A stretch of DNA of 64,000 nucleotides from Coptis chinensis (Eukaryota > Streptophyta > Magnoliopsida > Ranunculales > Ranunculaceae). The position numbers and the translations under genes were made by a program. Below the pieces are notes generated by a model. It ran no database searches. It saw only the letters and a program-made list of their open reading frames with translations, and was not told where the DNA came from. The stretch lies in NCBI GenBank assembly GCA_015680905.1, contig CM027377.1, positions 6,844,501 to 6,908,500 of the forward strand. The letters run 5' to 3'. Shown here piece after piece: positions 48,044 to 59,870 of this stretch. Within the stretch, counting starts at the first letter, position 1. Every line of letters begins with the position of its first letter.

Positions 48044-49250
48044 GATTTAGTTTATTTGCAATACTTCACTACGAGGATTATTTGTAAATTTTATCATAAA
48101 AGTAATTTATTCACAATTTCCCATCATAATTATTATTAATTTGCTACAATTTTGTTATGAATGTGATTCATAAGTTTCTTATTATGAGTTTGTTATGAAT
48201 GTGATTTTGTATAAATGTTATATCTCTACTAGTAGTATAGCCTATAATGATTGTGGCCTCTTAAATTCATCCGGGTCTTTTTTCGATGCATAATACTCTT
48301 GATGAATAATAAAATCAGATGCCTAGATATTTATTAATGAGGACTACTTGGTCTTTTTATGTCTTTATAAATTCTCAGTACCGATATTGTCTTTAAATTA
48401 AAATGTTGTTTAACACCTTTGAATATGAGCAATCAGTCTTTTCATGTGGTGGTATATTAAAAAACCAATTCCACGCCCATTTTGAATTGTACGTTTACCA
48501 TAAATTTACAATAAATGACATTTAATTAGTAATAACTAGCAATAAATACACCTCTACGTCTCCCCTCCCAATCTCTACCCCTACGTTTCCCTTCTTTTGC
48601 AAACAGTACAGAAAAATAAGTTTTGCAACAAAAATTAAACAAAGCCATCATTCTCTCTCCCCCTCTCTTCAAATTGAGTTCTCTCACTGCAACAAATTAC
48701 AACCATTCATTTCAATTGAGGTAAAAAATCTAAATAGTTGAAATAGTGAGTACTCTAATCTAGAACTGAATAGGCGAATGGCGAACGAATCTCTGCCATT
48801 ATCTCTCTATTGCTTATGAACCTCCAGTTAGGTATGATTGTTTTCTTCACTTCTTGAAATTAGTCAATTTGCTTTAATGCATGAATTCTCTTAATTTCCA
48901 GATTGGTTAATTTCTAATTGGGTACTTTAATTGTTATGGTCTTTCGAAAGGTTTGTTCTGATTGAGTTTTGGGTTTGTGGTTTGATATAGATTAGTTATT
49001 TGGATTTAATTTCCACTTTATTTTCCAATTCATATTTCATTTTAATTATAAAGTGGATTAATAAATTGAAGAAAGAATTCCTAATTGATTTTGGCTCACA
49101 CATTTGAGGTTGATGATATCAATGGCCATATTGACAATGTGTGTTGTTTCGCAAAACCTGGTTACCAATAGATGTTGACTTGCTTCCTCCAATGATGCAT
49201 GGTTACAAAACTCCTTTTAGACTTCTTGCTCCAATCATTTTACATTAAAG

Positions 49251-50879
49251 AGGTTGAAAGTGAATGGGGATGATTTTGATATATTTTTTGAACTAGGTTG
49301 GTCTTCTGAATTTAGACCATCTACTGAATTTTCAGATATAGGGGTTGTTTGGGATGAATCTGGGAAGGATTATAGTGGTTTTGTGAAGAAGTTGGTGGTT
49401 TTGAGAGGGAGAGCAGAAGACACAAAGTCGGAAGATGAGATGTTTGATGGGCATATGGCAATTGGCATGGTTTTGTATGAGCTCCATTTCTTTAAAGATG
49501 ATTTAGTGAGTTTCAAGAGGTCTTGTGAGCTTCAACTGGAGAACTTTAGACCGCATTTTCGTGCTGGGAATTGTTTGTATATTCTTGGGAAGTGTGGAGA
49601 TCAAAGGAAAAGAGGAATTTTTGTTGGCTTTAGAAGCGGCACAAAGCGGTGGTAATCACTCATTTTACCTTCTTCCTCAAATTCATATTAATCTCGAGAT
49701 TTCGCTGGAAGGGGAAGGTATGGCTTTAAGTGCTTGTGGGCATTATAGAGGGGTTGTATCTCTTTGTCCAACACATTTCAGGGCTACAAAGCTTTTAGGT
49801 CGCGGCTTTTTTGGAGTAGGGAGTATAAAGGCCTGAAAAGGCTTTGGAAAAGGCTATTTTCTTGAAGTCGGCTTATGCCGATGCACAATAATTTTGATGA
49901 TCTAGGGTCGACTTTGCATGCAATCGGAGAAGATGAGAGAGCCATTCAAGAGCTTCAGATGGCATTTGATTTGAAGCCTAAGCATATTGACACATTGTAC
50001 AATTTGGGTGGACTTTATATGGATATGGGGAGGTATCAAAGAGCTTCCGAGATGTATACCAGGGTTCTAGCTGTTTTGCCAAATCATTAGCGGGCACATC
50101 TTAACAAAGTTGTAGCTTTGTTAGGGGCTAATGAGGTGAAGGAAGCAAAAAAAACCTTGAAAGAGGCTTTTAAGATGACTAACAGGGTTGAGTTGCATGA
50201 TGCAATTGCTCATATGAAGCAAATGCAGAAGAAGCCTGCCAAGGGGAAGGATTTTGTTGTTGTGGAGCCATCAAATTTTAAGTGGGGGAATGAAGAGACT
50301 ACAAGTAGGGAAGACTTGGCCAATGCCTTTGAGATCAGAGCCTTTCAGAGGCTCACCAGATTGGGTTTCTGCCATGTAGATTTCTTGATGAAGGAAATAA
50401 GCGAAATGAAGGTTCCAGTTTCCTACGCTTGTATCGTTGGTCTTGAGAAATATGTTTGGGAGTCTGCACTGGAGGCAATCCTCCGCAATCTGCTTCATTT
50501 TTTGAAGCCTGAAACGTTCCAAGGGGCAGTAAAAGCTATTAAAAAGAGAATTCTATCTGTATTGAATAGTTGGGAATCAAGTAAGGTGGACTTGGGCATG
50601 TTATGTGCTTTTCTTGCTCCCATTCGCAGTGGTCCCCCAGAGCAGCGCAAGCGGACATTTTTTGATGCTCTCCTGTGGCGATATGTTGGTGAAGGTAGTT
50701 TAGTGGTTAAGAAAGTAGATGCCATGAGATATATCAAATTGCTTAGAGCAATTTACCTTTCTTCTCAGTCAACCAATAGAACGTCGGAATTTTATGGAGA
50801 AGTTGATGTTTCAACAGTTTCTTTTTCCAAGTTCCTGGAGATGTTTGATAATCTGGATTGTTGTAAAAGTAGCTATTAG
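49251..50879 (+). pseudogene. EF-hand/TPR protein gene fragment (At1g05150/At2g32450 type), captured by the Helitron
   Basis: Resembles the plant TPR proteins that carry an N-terminal EF-hand region and a C-terminal zinc-binding segment, about 800 residues in full. Here only the middle is present. It starts LKVNGDDFDIFFELGW, so the EF-hand third is missing. TPR helices follow (FDGHMAIGMVLYELHFFKDD, CPTHFRATKLLG, LYNLGGLYMDMGRYQRASEM). It then runs through NRVELHDAIAHMKQMQKK and FLKPETFQGAVKAIKKRILS to FLEMFDNLDCC at 50879, before the usual zinc segment. There are no introns. Frameshifts lie near 49605 and 49835, and an in-frame TAG at 50088-50090 stands where the family has Trp (PNHW). Both ends are truncated within the Helitron, as expected of captured cargo. 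Confidence 0.85.
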
Positions 50880-53800
50880 TTTTGACTTTTCCTACAAAGA
50901 GCCACGGATATTGAATTTATGTATAGTTGTTTATGTGTTTTTATTTAAATTATGATAAATTTTCTACTCGACTTCAAACCATTAGTCATTTTTTTTTCTA
51001 GAAATTGACTTTATGTATCAATGAATGATTTATTTGTTAATTGCCTTCTATAAGAAATTGTTTTCACTTGGGAATGAAGTCTTTGTATTAAATTTAGTGG
51101 GTTTTTTTGTTAAATTATATTTGATCTTCTTAATTCAATAGTAGGTGCTTATTGAAATGGATTCTATGTACTAACTTCTGCCTTTATTTGCAGGTTGCTT
51201 TTGATTAGGAGTTAGCCAGCTAATTCTCCCCGCCTTGCCAATCTCTTTGTTTGCCACTTTTATCAGAGCTCCCATCAAGCCAATCGTTTAGGTACATCAT
51301 GTTCTAAGCTCTTTTGGGCCATGTTTAAGTCATTGCAGGCTAAATTTTTTTAAAGCCCTACCTTGGACTCAAATTCTACCTTCACAATAATTTGTCCTCT
51401 TTGATGACTCCCCCCCCCCCCCTGTGTTTTGAAGAGTTAAAAGAAGAAGTTGGAAGATTTGGGTTTCTAAAATTCAGTCATATGGTTATTTATTAATATG
51501 CAATTAATCAATTAGGTCTTCCTCTTGCTGCCTTAGATCATTGCTCATCAAACAAAGGGAACAATGGAGCTTGGTGGCTATAAAATGTAGGACATTCAAA
51601 GCTGCGTGCAAATGGTCTTCAGTAGCGTTTGAAACTCAAGTAGTTTAAGTGTCAGATATTCGTCATTTGCAACTTGATTTGAGTAACATCAGATTTTGAC
51701 TCTTACTTCATATGTTCAAACTTGATCTAACAGACATAACATTTCAAAATGTATATGATGTATAATACACAATATTCTAGGTGTTTATTTTGTCATATAT
51801 ATATCTAAAGATTAGTTAATATCAACTTTGAATTTTAGGTTAACCGGTGATATTTTCTCTGCAAGCCATATTGTGCCCTAGAAGGAATGTTCTCCGTCTC
51901 TTCAATATTTACTGAATCAAGAACAAAATTGCATAAGGTATTAAGTTAGGTGGAGCATACCCATGTGAATGGCATGTACACCCTACAGTTGCAGAGCACT
52001 TCCAATGATATACTAGAGTGCTTACATATTTTCGACGGTATTAAATATTCAAATGAGAAGGGCTGGTTTGAGTTATGGGTATCCTTATTACCCATCACCA
52101 ACCCCTCCTAGCTATTCAAAGCGAGTTATTTTATCATAGCTGATAAGCCATCTTTGTCAAGGGGAAGTGCCAGTGGAAACAATAATAGGTTAATGTTGTC
52201 GAAACCAAGCCACCCAAACTCAAAGGGGTTTGTAGTATGGAGGCATCCCTGCTTCTGGCTATCAAGACCCCATATTCAATTTCGATGGGCTGAAGTCGCT
52301 CTTATACCTTGGCTGGGGCCTAACTTAGATTGATGGGAAACATACACCTGCACCTGCCCGCTTCCGAATCTTATGGTGAGCATTGTCTGCTTCCATAATT
52401 TATTTTGTAATTTTCATGTGAATTAACTTGCTATGGAACTGCTTATTAAATTGCTTTACTCTTTGAGATTTCATTACATTAGTACTATTGTGTTTAGCGT
52501 GCAATCTCACTTGATACAGGAGGTTGTCGATTGATAGCAAGTACAAACCTTAAAAGCCAAGGATATGGTTAGAGGTTTCTTACTCTCTTTTTCTCCCGCT
52601 CTCTCTCTTCAATCTTATTTTGTTTTATTTTTCTTTTTGTGTGTAAGTGGTGATTCAATGTGTTTTCTGTGAAAATGTGTAAATATTTTAGTTAAGTGGA
52701 AAGGTTGTTCAACAAATAATCCAAGTATTGGGTATTTGGTACAGCTTCCTTAGGTAAGGGCCGAAAGTATAAATAAATTATTTCTAATAAATAATTTTTT
52801 TCTCAAACAAACATGAAACCCTCTTTTTTTCACAATATATATGCGGTTAATGGTATACCAGTTTTGATATTTTGATGTTTCTTTTTCTATTTTTGGATGA
52901 ACCGTTTTACATGGTTGTGTTATTTGATAATTGGTATGGGTTATGTGAAAATAGGCACCTTTTTACATGGCTTTGAAAGAGGTTTTTAAGAGTTTGTGAA
53001 AATATTTGTTTTTCGCGCCCAAGCATTGTGCTATTGTTCTTTTGGTTTGATTTGAATGCTTAATAATTTTTGTGCAAAAATCTATTAAATTAGACATAAT
53101 TTTCATTGTTTCTACCTCTATTGCAGGTTATCTAAACCTGGACACAATGGATTGGGTTTTTCACTTCGCTAGAGGAACTGTGACCTTCCACCCTTTGAAC
53201 CATGTGACAGATTTTGTATGATTAATGCAGTTTGTCACCCTGTAACAAGTGTTCGGATCTTATAAATTTTGTATATACATATTACATTTTGTTATCATGG
53301 TGTCTTCTTAGTTCATATATTTCAAATACTACTATGAATGGTACTTCAATATTGGAACTTTGAATACTAGGTTTGTAAAAGTAGCATTTCTTCCTATTTT
53401 TAGAAAGTGTAACCATGCCATGCCAATTGACGATCATATTATGAGCTAGATTTTCTTTTTGTGGTAAACATATGAATTAAGCTTGGAGAATGATTTACCA
53501 CCTTACCAAATTGTTGTAGACATTGGGGGTGTGATTAAATTGAGGAATTGGGGTTTTATCTAGTTTAATTGCTTTGCTATTTTGATTATAAAATATGTGT
53601 TCCTTGATGTTGTTGCCTAATTATTTTACTATCCTATATCCAAGTCGATTGAAGGTTTGTAAGTGTCTTCTTCTATAAAGAGTCTTTTGTTATCTTTGTT
53701 CAATTATCCATTTATTAAGATTGGTTCTTTGATCTGGATTTAGTGCCATTGTCTACATACGTTTTTTACTTAAAAAATTTATAATATGTAAGTTTTTACC

Positions 53801-55384
53801 TATTTTTTTCACTAATGTAAGCTAATGTTGCATGTGAAAAATATAGCTTCTACATATCTGTTTTATATATCGGTAGCTAAGATTTTCAAGAGCAGAATAT
53901 AGGCGAGTATAATAAATTGGTACCTTCTGCATATCTGTTTGGGACGTGGGCATGATGGGCTATTACTAGAACTAACACCATACCATAAATTTGAATAAAC
54001 CTGATGGTAATTTTTCGCTGCAGATGGAAGTGTTTTGTCTAGAGCCTTTTTTGCTAACAATTTAAGTGAAGCATCAGGCAATAGAGATTGATCAACGGTA
54101 TGTCAGAGGCTTCTCCTTCTTCCCTCACTTAGCATTTAGAACATATTATGGTGGCTATTAATTTTAGTATATGAGTACTTTGGACTCTATTTTTGTTCCT
54201 TTTTTGAGGTTTGACTGGGTAACGTGTTCTTGATAATGCGAAGAGCTGTGATTTCTTTTGTCAATGTAAAAATGAATTTCTTATGTTTGTTTGCCTATTG
54301 TTCATTTGGGTCCTTTGTAGATTTTGTCTTCACTTGATTCCAATTTCACTTCAGGACTTGAATTATTTATGAATTTCACTTTAACTCCGTCAGATTACCA
54401 ACAAAAAAAAAACACTTTTTGATTCTTATAGCTACTCAAGAGGAAGCAAAGAACTGCATATGACATAGTAGCAATCGAAAGTACATCAACAAGTCAAAAA
54501 TGTACCACTTCTGTATAAAAGTGTAAGTGCAATTTTCTTACAATTTAAATAACTTTGCTATGAAATATTGTTATCTATAATATATGCATTGATACATAAT
54601 TCTCTTCTTGCTTTGCCAGTGATGACATCTGGGAGGAACTTTGCTGTTATATCAAAGACATGTTCCGATCAAATATTTGGTTGTTTTGCATATGTATATC
54701 TACATGACATTAAGCTTTCTATTATGTGTTCTTTACTGACTACTCTGTATATGATATTATACATCTGTAGATCTATATGATGTTTTGCTCTTCTCCGTTT
54801 TGTTCACTGGAGAAGCATCAGAACTTTTTAAGCTATTTTAAGACTTTTGCATCTCTATTTTAAGTTGATTCTAACAAAACCCACCATCTTCACTTCAAGA
54901 AATGTGTGCTGATTTGTTACTTCCCTTTCTATATGCTCAATGTATCAGGCCAATGGACTAGGGCCTGTTATTGATCTACAGAAACAAATTAGCCTGAAAA
55001 TTTAAAAAACCTATTGAAAAAAAAAAACCCAGAATGAACAGACCCAACTTAAAAAGGTCTTAAACTAACAGCCCCGGCTTCACAATCTTTGGCTTTCAAT
55101 GTCTCGAGTTCAAAAAGAAGCTTGGATGACCTCTTTGCAACCAATTTAAAATAACAAGACAAGGACAATTAGATCTAGTACAGGAATGTTTTTGCATCAA
55201 CATCTTAAAACACCACAGGAAAAAAACATTGGCAGGATCGGTGGTGCCATATCCTCAATGCTGATAAAATCCTACAATTTTCTTTTATGAATCAAAAGCA
55301 GGCTTAATAATATTATTCGTAATTCATTATCTGCAGATCTCATAAATGTGGGTGTACTTTTTCACAGAAATTGGAGTCTAGGTT
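50880..55384. other. Helitron interior without recognisable gene
   Basis: AT-rich DNA downstream of the TPR fragment. Small exon-like stretches exist but none could be assigned. No RPA, Rep or helicase motif was recognised. Confidence 0.4.
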
Positions 55385-55585
55385 GTCTAGGGTGTGTCCA
55401 ACTGGGTGGTGAGGTCGTTTGGTTCATGTACTACTAGACCTTTCACTTTGTTGCGTTATCGGCTATGGAGTCATCCACCTTTTGCAATCCTGTGGGATAT
55501 ATGGCTTGAGTGGAATAGAATACATTTTGAAGGGACCATAACTACTATGGAGGAGACCATTATGTATATAAAAGCCCTCTTATAG
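55385..55585 (+). pseudogene. LINE C-terminal fragment (zf-RVT-like)
   Basis: Reads NWVVRSFGSCTTRPF, then FAILWDIWLEWNRIHFEGT, the typical end of plant LINE reverse transcriptases (LW-x-W-x-ERN-x-R-x-F). It is a short scrap inside the Helitron. Confidence 0.6.
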
Positions 55586-56717
55586 CAGTGGCCTAAGGTG
55601 TTGAGAAATTGTCATTAATTCTGATCAATTCGTGTTTAGATGGGACCAATTGCTATTGAATATGCCCTTTTGCAGTGGCCTAATGTGTACAATTTGAACA
55701 AATAAAAACTACAAATAACGAATGTGTACTCAACAAAAATTTGAGAATGTGGAACTATTTTCACCATAAATAATGCGGTATAAAATTTCGCACGCATCAC
55801 GACACTTAATCATTCTTATTCAATTAAAACAATGTGTTGACTCCCAGAAAAAGCGTATGGTAATTAACAATCATAATGGGCTTGATGACCTGATGCATGC
55901 TCACTTATAGGTGGGAGCATGAATGTTTGTAAGACACGAGCATTAACATTCTTGCAGACAAAACGGAGAGTTTGGCTAGCTAATGCTTCCATTTTATTCC
56001 CATTTAGACCATTTTCCTTTGACTCCAACTTCGAACTCTACAGGAAATGTTCCAAAGGCAAGGAACATCCTCATGATGTCCGAAAAGCAGAATGATGGCA
56101 CAGTAGCAATGCAGTATGGAGATATAGATAATAATGATTTTCAATTTCTAGAGGATCATATGCCTACATTGCCAAATATAGTGAGTTTCCTTTACAAATT
56201 AGATATAGTGTTTCCTGACGTCCCTCACGGCATAGACTCACTATTTTATTCTCCTTGTCACATTAGTACTATGCGGATTTGCTTGGGGCAATTCATTTCA
56301 CTGGTAAGTGTATATTTTATTAGGGATGCAAACATTTCCATTCTTTTTCTTCAATCGTGTGTTCTATCTACATTTTATTTGCTATGACTACTTTGTTTTT
56401 GTAGATGATACGTGAATGATATCAACATACCGATGATCAAGTTCGACCAAAACCAACTGCCAGTCTCGCCTCTAATACTATATCCAATGCTTCTGCCGTC
56501 CCTTCAAGTGGCATGACAGTTGAGATGCAGCAGTGCCCAGAAACTAATACGGTCATCCCTTTTTTTCTCTTACCCCATGTATATCACCATTTTCTTTAAT
56601 TTGCTGTCATGTATTTGAGATACACACATAAATTTTTTTGTTTAAATATTCAAAATTTTCATTGTCTACGTTCTACAGCACATGGCATCGTGCCAACTGA
56701 CATTGCGAAATACCAGA

Positions 56718-56829
56718 CCCAATGTCCTCGGTTAAATAGAATCAATTACTCAAGACTACCTCTCCAATTCAGGCCCAATGTCCTCGGTTAAATAGAAGCA
56801 ATTACTCAAGACTACCTCTCCAATTCAGG
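56718..56829. repeat. 56-bp tandem duplication
   Basis: Two copies of a unit beginning cccaatgtcctcggtta, at 56718-56773 and 56774-56829, differ at one base (agaatc against agaagc). It is a recent duplication inside the Helitron. Confidence 0.85.
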
Positions 56830-57185
56830 CTCATCGAGCGTGCCCAATTTACGTAAGGGTTGGATACTGATTTCAGTGAATAGCGTTACATAGATTCTTT
56901 TGATGCACTAATATTTTATCTTTGTCGTTTGCAACGTGCACTTGCTAGGATGAGAGACTCAAAGTACATGTTATTTGGAGCTATACTTAAAAGTTTATTG
57001 CTTAGGTATGTCTGGAAATCAAATAGGAATAGAGTTTCATTCAATTTTAAATTTAAACGGCTGCCAGTGTGTCTGCTCATACATAATGTCAATTGTAAGT
57101 GTGCTCACCCAAATATGTTTACACTTTTCGACAAGTTTTGTTTAACATCGCGTGCATAGCATGTGCATCCTGCTAGTATATATAA

Positions 57186-57216
57186 GGTCTTAGAGTCAGT
57201 TACCGAACTCGAAGGA
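57186..57216 (+). pseudogene. tiny SSL-like C-terminal scrap
   Basis: gttaccgaactcgaaggaca matches gttaccgaactcgaagaaca at about 47963 in the SSL pseudogene (VTELE). It lies just outside the Helitron's 3' end. Confidence 0.4.
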
Positions 57217-57499
57217 CACAATGTTTTTTTTTTCCGCAAAACAAATCACACATTTATATATTATGGAATTAAAGGGGTACACTGAAAGTCTGACCAATAT
57301 TTTGGTAAAGTATTCATGTCAGAAGAACTATAAGACCATTTAGTTAGATCATGAGCCTCACCATTAAAACATATTCTTAACCATCTAAAACATGAAAACT
57401 TAAAATTATTAGCAGTTATGATAATTGCTTTCGTAATGCTTTGTAAAAACCAAGCAATACTAAACTCTTGGGAGCTCAAACTGTTGATAACATTCTTTA

Positions 57500-57625
57500 G
57501 GCTGGGTGCAATGACTCTCCATTCCCTCAAAAGCGAAGAGAGTGGTGGTGGTTTTTTCCCCCTATCTCAATATAACTCTCTATTTATAGAGAGTGTTATT
57601 GAGGAATAGAGTGACATTCCACAGG
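57500..57625. mobile_element. possible small MITE
   Basis: After TTA (57497-57499) comes ggctgggtgcaatgactctcc. An imperfect inverted match, cctgtggaatgtcactctattcc on the minus strand, ends near 57625. The centre is palindromic (actctctatttatagagagt). The limits are uncertain. Confidence 0.3.
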
Positions 57626-57889
57626 TGGTTTGTAAAAATCCTTGTTTTGTGTCCCCACCAAACCAAAAACTAATTATGACCAAAATTATTTTGTGTCTCC
57701 ACCAACCCAAACGGCACCACTTGAAATGGCGTAGAATGGTCCAAACCATTAGGCTAAGTCCAATGGTGCGGCAAAACACCAAATTTAACGTAAAATGTGA
57801 TCCAATGGTACGTTAAAACGTTATACTGCCAACGCTATCTTTATAAATTTCTCTATTTTTGCAGTCAATTTTAACGTTATAAGCGTATG

Positions 57890-58056
57890 CTCAGACGCCA
57901 TTGCCAATGGCGGGCAATCAAAAAATCCAAAATTCCATTGACGCCAGAGCGATTGGCGGTTAGGAATGTGATTTAATTCAAATAATAACTTACACGCCAC
58001 TCACAATGGCGTACATAATTCAATTATGATTTTCCACCCGCCACTCCCAATGGCGG
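57890..58056. promoter_or_regulatory. subterminal palindromes of the Harbinger element
   Basis: Motifs aatggcg and cgccatt/cgccact recur: gacgccattgccaatggcgg, gattggcgg, cgccactcacaatggcg, ccgccactcccaatggcgg. Clustered inverted motifs near a terminus are candidate transposase or Myb-protein binding sites (inference). Confidence 0.4.
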
Positions 58057-58324
58057 TTAGAATTGATTCTTTTTTTTTTGTTTTTTTAATAACTTAATTT
58101 ATGCAATTACCATTCTATCCTACCCTTTTAAATTTTGTTGATTTAGTTGTATTTCTTTGTTATAATTTCAATTTTAAGATTAAATTTATTCCAATTTGCA
58201 ACAACTTAATTAATTATTTAAATAAAACATTTATTGAAAATAAAAAAAAACAACAAATTAAAAGGAAATACATTAAAAATACATCAAATACGTACGAAAC
58301 ATTTAAAATTCTTAATCAAATTAA

Positions 58325-58988
58325 TCAATCGCTTTCTCCGTATTCTTCAAAGTGTAAATTTCTTGAAGAAGTCCGTGCATTGCGAAGAGTTTGATCTTTC
58401 AAAATTTGTTTCTTTGCGTTTTTGTACCATTCTTTTCCTTGAGGTGTCATAGTCGATGTATTTGTGCTCATGATCTCCTTTTCCCATGCCAATGTCTCAC
58501 GGAATTTTTTTTTTCTGCAAGTTTAATCCTTGAAGGATTAAACGCTTCACTTTCATAGAATTTTTTCCCACGGTCAGTTGCTGCCTCAATGGCCTCCATC
58601 GCTCGTTGAGATTGTCACGTTAATTCTTTGAGGGAAGTTTCATTTTGACTATCAACTTTTTTTTTTGTTTTGATTTGTCTCTTCCACAATCCGGTCTTTT
58701 TGATGAACCAGGTCTTTGCATTTCAGAATCAGGTGTTCCCCCCATGCCATCTTGTTCGTTTAATGGAGCTGGAGACCCGTTATAAAAATTAGTTTGAGAG
58801 AAACCAGGTGTAGTTGGAATTGAATGGCGCGCCCATTTTTCGTAGTCTTTCAAAATAAACCATGCATGATCAAATTTGAAGGGTTTATTATCTGAAGACC
58901 TGGTGACATACAACTTCTTTGCTTGCTCCATCTGTAAAAGAAAAAAAAAATAGTTTGAGTTTAATCAATTATATTCTAGCTAAATAAT

Positions 58989-59073
<85 letters not shown>

Positions 59074-59372
59074 CTTACAATGTCCATTTCGTTAGTTCCT
59101 GATCTGTTCATATCCTCGGCTTGATTCAAGCATCCATGAAATAAAGTAACTGCTTTATTTATAAGTTGTCAACGACTTGTAACACTTCTCATAGTTCATG
59201 CCTCTGTAAAACCCCGTATCATCCTCTGATTCTCAAATTGTTCTTTAATTTTATCCCACAATATGTTGCCTGATTGATTTGTTCCGGTAATTTGATCAAT
59301 TGAATTATCCAACCATGCTTGGCATAATACTGTGTCTTCATCAATGCTAAATGATGATCCTCTGCTTGACAT
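58325..59372 (-). pseudogene. Harbinger ORF1 (Myb/trihelix-like DNA-binding protein), broken
   Basis: This is the partner protein that brings Harbinger transposase to DNA. The ATG at 59372 opens SFSIDEDTVLCQAWLDNSID, the trihelix/SANT-like start of this family, followed by LWDKIKEQFENQRM. Two TGA stops follow, where the family would have Arg (or a similar residue) and Trp, then INKAVTLFHGCLNQAEDMNR. After a gap of about 140 bp holding a (TA)n run (an intron or insertion) the frame resumes: PFKFDHAWFILKDYEKWARH, GFSQTNFYNGSPAP, GSSKRPDCGRDKSKQKKK. A frame jump near 58510 leads to LAWEKEIMSTNTSTMTPQGK and the stop at 58325. It is related to proteins often misannotated as glutathione S-transferase T3-like. 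Confidence 0.75.
58990..59067. repeat. (TA)n microsatellite
   Basis: About 39 uninterrupted TA units, lying in the gap between the two halves of Harbinger ORF1. Confidence 0.95.
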
Positions 59373-59870
59373 TGTTACTGAAAGAGTGAAAGAGAAAGAG
59401 ATAAAGACAGTATTATTGACAATACAAAAATAAAATATTACTGATGTTTGCGGGAATGTGACTTTGAGAGAGGAAAAGACATTCTTTTTATAGGGTCAGA
59501 TTGAATTATTGAATTTTACTTTCTTGTGGTCTGTACGCTATTGATTAGGGTCATTGAGTTGTGGGCAAGATTGTAATGAATTATGTAAGAAATTATTGGG
59601 GGTGTGTGCAAGATAAAGAATTGTGGGCAAGATTGAAATGAATCATGCATGCATGGAATCTATTTATTGGGGTGTGTGCAAGATAAAAAAATTATGTAAG
59701 AAATGCATGTAATCTATCTAGAGTACTAGAGTACGCATGTTGCATGTGTACTCTCCTGGCCCTCCACCAGCATATATAACATAACTCTCCGCAAGAAATT
59801 AAACTAATTTGCTATCTCACACAATTTTTAATATTTTTAATTTTTATTCCATAATTTATTTACTAGCAAA

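Larger units (their letters stand above)
48223..57176 (+). mobile_element. Helitron of about 9 kb carrying a captured TPR gene
   Basis: The 5' end TCTCTACTAGTAGTATAG follows an A at 48222. The 3' end is CTAG (57173-57176) followed by T. A short imperfect hairpin, cgcgtgc-ata-gcatgtg, sits about 10 bases before it. These three features (5' TC with TCTCTACTA, 3' hairpin plus CTRR, insertion between A and T without duplication) define plant Helitrons. No Rep or helicase motif was seen, so it appears non-autonomous. Cargo includes a TPR gene fragment (49251-50879) and a LINE scrap (55385-55585). Confidence 0.75.

Noticed and set aside
55983..56387. 134-codon ORF inside the Helitron
   Set aside because: No family recognised and low-complexity ends; may be a captured exon but cannot be supported.
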